Shown here: positions 58,713 to 64,000 of the stretch, one piece after another
Layout: each line of letters opens with the position of its first letter
How positions within the stretch are numbered: the first letter of the stretch is position 1
Origin: CAWAYH01 sp963786195
GTDB lineage: Bacteria; Acidobacteriota; Vicinamibacteria; Vicinamibacterales; 2-12-FULL-66-21
Assembly: GCA_963786195.1 (NCBI GenBank)
Contig: CAWAYH010000004.1
Location: 620,001 to 684,000 of the forward strand
DNA length: 64,000 bases
Reading direction: 5' to 3'
Translations under genes and position numbers: made by a program
Notes under the pieces: generated by a model
Seen by the model: only the letters and a program-made list of their open reading frames with translations
What the model was told of the DNA's origin: nothing
Database searches by the model: none

Positions 58713-61505
58713 GGGAATCCTGCAAGAGCGCCTGGAACTTGGGATCCTTCGTCAGTCGCTTGAAATCCGGATCGTCCTTCGCGAACCGCATGGAGGATCC
58801 GCCCTTGGCGGCTTTGCGAAGCGCCGCGATGGCCTGGTCGTCTTGACCGGCCAGCGCGTGCACGGTCGCAACGTTGTAGAGGACGTTCACGTTGGCGGCA
58901 TCGGCCACTTCCGCTTCCCGGACCAGCTTCAGACCCTGCGCGGTGTCGCCCTTCTTTGCGTAGTACGTGCCAAGGAAGGAGCGGGTCACCGCGTCGGTCG
59001 GGTTCAGTTGCAGCGCCTTGTAAGCCAATGCGATTGCCTTGTCGTAGGTGGCGGTGGCTTGGTCTGACTGACCAACCCACCGATACCCATCGGCGAGGTT
59101 TGAGAGCCATCCGTCGACGTTCGGATTCAGCTCCACGGCCTTCGCGTAGGCTGGCAGGGCCTCCTGGAAACGGCCCTGCCACGCGTACGCGATGCCGAGA
59201 TTCGAGTACGTATCGGACGTCGGGACAAGCTTGAGCGCACGCTGGAACGCATCGGCAGCTTCAGGGTAACGGCCCGTTTGCAAATAGGCTGCGCCGAGAT
59301 TGTTGAACCCGTTGACGTTCTCGGGTTCGAGCTCGATCACCTTCCGAAACGCTTGTGCGGCCTTCTCGTAATCCCCCAGCTCGATGTAGTTCGTCCCGAG
59401 CAGATTGTGATTCAGCCAGTAGTAAGGATTGATCGCGATGGCTTGCTCCAGCATCCGAATGCCTTCGTCGCGTCTTCCTGCTCGACGATAGGCGGCGGCG
59501 AGCCCTCGGCGCACTTCGTCTGAGTTCGGCGCCACTTTGAGCGTTTGCAGCAGCTCGGCGATCGCCTCATTCGTCTTGCCGGTCGCGACGTACGCTCTCG
59601 CCGCAGCGAGGCGCACTTCCAGCAGATTCTCGTCGAGACGCTTGCCCTGCTGCGTCGCCGCCACCGCCTTGTCTGCCCAGAGCCGATCCTTCGTTTCGCG
59701 GTACATCAGGAGCTGCGCATCTGCCAGGCCCGCGTACGCCAGCGCAAAACGTGAATCCGCCTGAAGCGCCTCTTCGAAGAACTTGATAGCGGCCTCGACG
59801 TTCCGCGGGTCCTGCTGGCCTCGCATCGCGTTGCGGCCCTTCAAGTAGAGATCGTAGGCTGCGAGATTGTTCGTCGGCCGCGCGAGACTATTCGCGTTCG
59901 CCGCCGACGATGGCGTGACTTCCAGCGCTTCGACGAGACCGTTGAAGATCTGATCCTGCAGCGTCAGCAGATCCTTGGGATGGCCTGGGAACTCATGGGT
60001 CCAGACGCGCCGCGCGGCGAGCGGCTCCTCCACATTGATGGTGATTGACAGCCGTTCGCCACTGGCCTTGCACGGTGCCCGTCACAATCAGATTCGATCC
60101 AAGCTCGTGCGCGATTCGGTCGAGCGGTCGTTTCTGGTCGATTCGCCCGGTCGCGCTCGTCGGCGCCACAGTGACGGTACCCAGTCCGAACAACTTGGCT
60201 GACAGCGCCTCGGCGACGCCGCTGGCAATGTGCTCGAGCCCTTCAGCCGCGCCAATCGTGCGGAACGGGAGGATTGCGACGAGTTTTCGCTCGGCGGCCG
60301 ACGGGATTGCCGCGGTCGTGTCACCGCTGCGAAACACGAACTGCCTGACGGCCGGTACGGCCAGCAGGCCGGCAATGGCCGCGAACAGCCACGGCCGCAA
60401 TGATCCATCCGCGCCGCCCCGGCAGCGGGACGTTGATCGCGACGGAGTGGGACGGCCGGACCCGTGTCGGTGCGCGGACGGCATCGATGTCGGCAACGAT
60501 GTCCGATGCGTTCTGGTACCGCGCCGCGGGGTCGCGTTCCAGACATCGCATCACGATCCGCACGAAATAGTCAGGAGCATCGGGCGCGACCAGGTGCAGA
60601 TCCTTCGGCGGCTGTCGGACGCGCTGCATGAGCAGCTCGAGCGCTGATTCGCCGGCGAACGGCAGCGAGCCGCTGGCCATTTCGTAAAGAATCAGCCCCA
60701 CCGCGTACAGATCGCTGCGGCGGTCGGTGGGACGCCCCTCGACCGTCTCGGGCGCTACATATCGCGGTGTGCCGATGAAATCACCGGTGCGCGTGATGCC
60801 GGCCGCGGACGCTTCGAATGACTTGGCCAGACCGAAGTCGGAGACGTACGCGCGCCCGGCCTTGTCTACCAGGATGTTCTGCGGCTTCAAATCGCGGTGG
60901 ACGATCCCGACGTCGTGCGCCGCCGACAGGCCGGAAGCGATCTGACGCGCCAGCGAGACGACCCGATCGAACGGCAGCGGCCCGGTCGCCAGCAGCGCGT
61001 GCAGGTCCGAGCCTTCGATGAGCGGCATCGTGATGTACTTGATGCCGTCCGACTCGCCGAGGTCGTGGATACGCAGGACGTTCTGATGAGTGACCTGCCT
61101 CGCCAGAAGGAGCTCCTGCTTGAAGCGGCGCTCGAAATCGCGCCCCATCGCAGGGTCCGCCAGTATCTCCGCCCGTATGACCTTGAGCGCGACGGGGACG
61201 TTGAGTTCCTGGTCCTGCGCCCGGTAGACGGCGCCCATGCCGCCGGTCCCGAGGAGTCCGCTCGATACGGTATCGACCCGCAAAAAGCTGGCCCGCCTCG
61301 AACATCCGCCCCGACGATCGCGAATGCGCAGACGGCGCTGGGGCGCCTGAGGAAATGGTGGCGCCTTCCGAAAAGCCGCCCGGAGAGTAGAACCTGGGGA
61401 GGCGAGCGTGGCGATGTCGACCTCCGAGAGGAGCCCGCTGCACGCGACGCACTTGCCGGACGCAATCGGCGTGAGAGCACGGCAATGCGGGCAGGCGATG
61501 TCCAA
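58699..61505 (-). CDS. Ser/Thr protein kinase with N-terminal zinc ribbon and C-terminal TPR repeats, frameshifts
   Basis: About 930 aa. The N-terminus has CPHCRALTPIASGKCVACSG (zinc ribbon). Then GRYRIERT and LGTGGMGAVYRAQD form the kinase glycine loop across a frame change (about 61262; another near 61390). Catalytic Lys is in VPVALKVIR, the loop is HRDLKPQN, DFG is in VSDFGLAKS, and APE is in RYVAPE. After a juxtamembrane region comes a transmembrane helix (PWLFAAIAGLLAVPAVRQFV; frame change near 60395), then a domain with AERKLVAILPFRTIG and a C-terminal TPR array (about ten repeats; frame change near 60068). This is a common acidobacterial eukaryote-type kinase, whose TPRs probably bind a partner. 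Frame changes are probably sequencing indels. Confidence 0.87.
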
Positions 61506-61757
61506 TGTCGGCCTCGAACGTGAGTCGCTAGCTTGGCCTGCTGGTTAAAACAGCCAATGTCCCGTACCCGTGATTGACAACAAACCCCACGGCCTGACCC
61601 GGCTTGCCAGGCACTGAGTGGGCCTATCAGATCATTACGAGCGGCGGGGTCCCGCCGTCGACAGCCGGGATGCAGCGCCAGGGTGCCTCATTATGGCGCA
61701 CAATGGACGTCGGGCGCCAAGACCGAAAACGGGAAGCACAGGAGATAGAATTCACAC

Positions 61758-63468
61758 ATGAAAAAGCCCGTATACGTGCTCTTCGCCGCCGCAATCGTGC
61801 TCTCAGGCTGCTCGGGAGGCTCTGAGGCACCGCCAGCGTCCGCGCCCGCGGCCAGGATCTCCGTCGCCGCCCTTCCGAAGGTCGATGCCATGCGCGTGCT
61901 CGACCATATCAAGGTCCTTTCGTCGGACGAGTTCGAGGGGCGCGCGCCGGGCACGCCGGGCGAAGAGACGCACCGTGGAGTATCTGTCCGAGGAGTTCAA
62001 GAACCTCGGGTTGAAGCCGGGCAACACGGACGGCACGTACATCCAGAAGGTCCCGCTCGTCGGCATCACGGGCGCGCAGGCGAAGCCGCTCGTCGATCAG
62101 GGCCGCTCAGCACCTTCAAGTGGAAGGACGACGTGGTGGCCTGGACGAAGCACGTCGCCGACGGCGCGGCCATCGACGAACTCGGAGGTGGTGTTCGTGC
62201 GGCTACGGTGTCGTCGCGCCCGAGTACAGCTGGGACGACTTCAAGGGCGTCGACGTCAAGGGCAAGACGATGGTCGTGCTGGTCAACGATCCGCCGGTGC
62301 CGGATCCGCTGCCGATCCCTCGAAGCTCGATCCGAGGATGTTCAACGGCAAGGCGATGACCTACTACGGCCGCTGGACCTACAAGTACGAGGAGGCGGCG
62401 CGACAAGGGCGCGGCCGCCGTCTTCATCGTCCACGAGACCGGGCCGGCCGGCTACCCGTATTCCGTCGTCCAGGGATTCCTCGGCGAGAAGTTCGATCTC
62501 GTGACGCCCGACAAGAACATGGGCCGCGCGAACATCGAAGGCTGGATCACGCTCGACACGCGCGAAGCTGATCTCACGATGGCCGGGCAGGACTTCGACG
62601 CGCTGAAGAAGCTCGCCACGACGCGAGGATTTCAAGCCGGTGCCGCTCGGGCTGAAGGCGTCGATGGCGGTGCAAGAACACGCTCCGCACGATCGATTCG
62701 CGCAACGTCGTCGCCAAGCTCGAGGGCAGCGACCCGAAGCTGAAGGACGAGTACGTCGTGTACACGGCGCACTGGGATCACCTCGGCGTCGGCGATCCCG
62801 TCAACGGCGACAAGATCTACAACGGCGCGCTCGACAACGCGTCCGGCGTCGCGACGGTGCTCGAGATCGCGCGGGCGTTCACGCAGACTGCCGCCGCAGC
62901 CGAAGCGGTCGATCCTCTTCCTGATGGTGACGGCCGAAGAGAAGGGCCTGCTCGGATCGCAGAGTACTACTCGGTGACGCCGCTCTACCCGCTCGGCCAA
63001 GACCGTCGCGAACATCAACATCGACGGCGTCAACCAGTGGGGACGCACGAAGGACATCACCGTCATCGGCCTCGGCGCGTCGGATCTCGACGACTACCTG
63101 CCGCGAGGCCGCGCCGAACAGGGCCGCACGCTGCAGGCCCGATCCGGAGCCGGAGAAGGGCTTCTACTACCGCTCGGATCACTTCAACTTCGCGAAGCAG
63201 GGCGTGCCCGCGCTCGACTCCGGACTCGGGCGTCGACTTCATCGGCAAGTCCGCCGGAGTACGGCAAGAAGAAGCGCGACGAGTACACCGAGCACGACTA
63301 CCACGCGCCGTCCGACGAGGTCAAACCGGACTGGGATCTCGCGGGCGCCGTCGAGGACGCCGAGCTGCTGTGGCGGTCGGCTATCGCGTCGCCAACGCGG
63401 ACAAGATGCCGGAATGGAAGCCGGGCAACGAGTTCAAGGCCAAGCGCGACGCGATGCTGAAACAGTGA
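61758..63468 (+). CDS. M28-family metallopeptidase lipoprotein, ten or more frameshifts
   Basis: About 560 aa. Signal peptide with lipobox MKKPVYVLFAAAIVLSGCSG, so a lipoprotein. The pieces give a PA domain (GYGVVAPEYSWDDFKGVDVK, AAAVFIVHETGPAGYPYSVV) and the M28 catalytic domain: YVVYTAHWDHLGVGDP (first zinc His and Asp), GALDNASGVATVLEIARAF, VTAEEKGLLGSE (catalytic Glu-Glu), SDHFNFAKQGVPALDS and YHAPSDEV (last zinc ligand). Related enzymes are aminopeptidases or glutaminyl cyclase-like. Breaks fall near 61973, 62103, 62175, 62320, 62402, 62628, 62678, 62905, 62995, 63120, 63225, 63255 and 63378. Many are cured by adding CG in CGCG or GC-rich runs. In this density they are unlikely to be decay alone. 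Confidence 0.82.
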
Positions 63469-63484
63469 AGTCTCGATCTCAGAT

Positions 63485-64000
63485 TCACCTTTCCTTCGGA
63501 TCCTCGAGGTAGGTGTAACCGTGCAAGTTATCCTCGTAGAACTGGAGGAGCTTGCCTGATTCCTCGTAGTTGAGCCGGCCCTCACGGACGGCGAGCTCGA
63601 CGTCGTTGCGGAGCTTTCTGACCAGCTCCGCAGCGTCGAACTCGACGTAGTCCAGGACTTCCTTGACCGTATCTCCCTTGATGACCGCGTCGAGCACGAC
63701 GCTGCCGCGGTCGTCCAGGCTCACGTGGACGGCGTGCGTGTCGCCGAACAGGTTGTGGAGGTCGCCGAGGATCTCCTGGTAGGCGCCGACGAGGAACACG
63801 CCAAGTGATACGGGCTCGCCGTTGGCCGTATGCAGCGGCAGCGTCCGGCGCACGTCCCGCCGATCGATGAACTGATCGATCTTGCCGTCCGAATCGCAGG
63901 TGATGTCGCCGAGCACCGCGTGGTGCGTCGGCGGGGTGTTCAGCCGGTGGATGGGCATCACCGGGAAGATCTGCTTGATCGCCCAGCTGTCCGGACACGA
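63485..64000 (-). CDS. speA: Biosynthetic arginine decarboxylase, C-terminal part, continues past window
   Basis: 172 codons of the C-terminus of SpeA, which converts arginine to agmatine for polyamine synthesis with PLP. Motifs: SWAIKQIFPVMPIHRLN (entry of the C-terminal part), VLGDITCDSDGKIDQFID (active-site Cys-Asp-Ser-Asp loop), LGVFLVGAYQEILGDLHNLFGDTHAVHV and a final helical region ending YTYLEDPKER. The frame is open to the right edge. The stop lies 15 bases after the convergent M28 gene's stop. Confidence 0.92.
   Translation of the reverse strand, partial: SCPDSWAIKQIFPVMPIHRLNTPPTHHAVLGDITCDSDGKIDQFIDRRDVRRTLPLHTANGEPVSLGVFLVGAYQEILGDLHNLFGDTHAVHVSLDDRGSVVLDAVIKGDTVKEVLDYVEFDAAELVRKLRNDVELAVREGRLNYEESGKLLQFYEDNLHGYTYLEDPKER

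Noticed and set aside
61758..63468. Programmed frameshifting in the M28 gene
   Set aside because: Breaks are numerous and of different types with no slippery heptamer plus stem; residual sequencing indels explain them better.

Overview
The window is high-GC, densely coded bacterial chromosome with an acidobacterial signature, most likely Vicinamibacteria-like. Three things point there. There are several large TonB-dependent receptors with an N-terminal carboxypeptidase-regulatory-like domain. There are six long orphan permeases of the ADOP type (acidobacterial duplicated orphan permease: MacB/FtsX-like, with no ABC ATPase gene nearby) plus two relic tails of further copies. There are also many secreted hydrolases and PQQ-type propellers. 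No rRNA, tRNA, CRISPR array or intact insertion sequence was seen.

Layout. 0-6.5 kb: two TonB receptors (one partial and frameshifted, one intact). 6.6-9.4 kb: sulfurtransferase plus SufE (sulfur trafficking), AlkB-type dioxygenase, GNAT protein. 9.4-19.1 kb: ADOP permease, DinB-like protein, GNAT protein, YgjP-type metallopeptidase, a 5'-truncated TonB receptor, ADOP permease. 19.2-22.3 kb: DUF4097-like protein convergent to a BlaI/BlaR1(M56) pair with a clear operator. 22.4-32.7 kb: minus-strand run of secreted proteins (M14 carboxypeptidase, DUF5655-like, YdeI-like, S9 peptidase, membrane protein, thioredoxin-like, 1063-aa Asp-box propeller). 33-41.5 kb: ADOP, amidohydrolase, PAP2 phosphatase, phosphoglycolate-phosphatase-like HAD, AlkD-like protein, IMP dehydrogenase. 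41.6-55.7 kb: three PQQ-type propeller genes interleaved with three ADOP genes, a NudL-like hydrolase and a repeat-only block. 55.9-64 kb: phytase-esterase-like protein, ferritin, PEP-CTERM protein behind a sigma-54-type promoter, Ser/Thr kinase with TPRs, M28 peptidase, and the C-terminus of arginine decarboxylase at the right edge.

Two features run through the whole window. First, many intergenic gaps consist of degenerate 7-9-nt words repeated in tandem and often in both orientations, so that they can fold into long hairpins; about nine different words are used, and five recur at two or three separate loci. A separate 100-200-bp GC-rich repeat family with a CCGAGGGGC/GCCCCTCGG hairpin occurs at three loci, and a 780-bp block at 52.2 kb is built only from dispersed and inverted repeats. 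Second, frameshifts are very common and clustered (39-47, 53-55.5 and 60-63.4 kb), including in IMP dehydrogenase. I read most of them as residual sequencing indels rather than gene decay. True relics also exist: ADOP tails at 32.8 and 53.0 kb, a serine-hydrolase tail at 26.1 kb, and the TonB gene lacking its 5' half at 14.5 kb.

The genes suggest a heterotrophic, polymer- or peptide-degrading lifestyle: TonB receptors import oligomers, secreted S9/M14/M28 peptidases and amidohydrolase digest them, and envelope proteins (ADOP, PQQ propellers, PEP-CTERM protein) are abundant.
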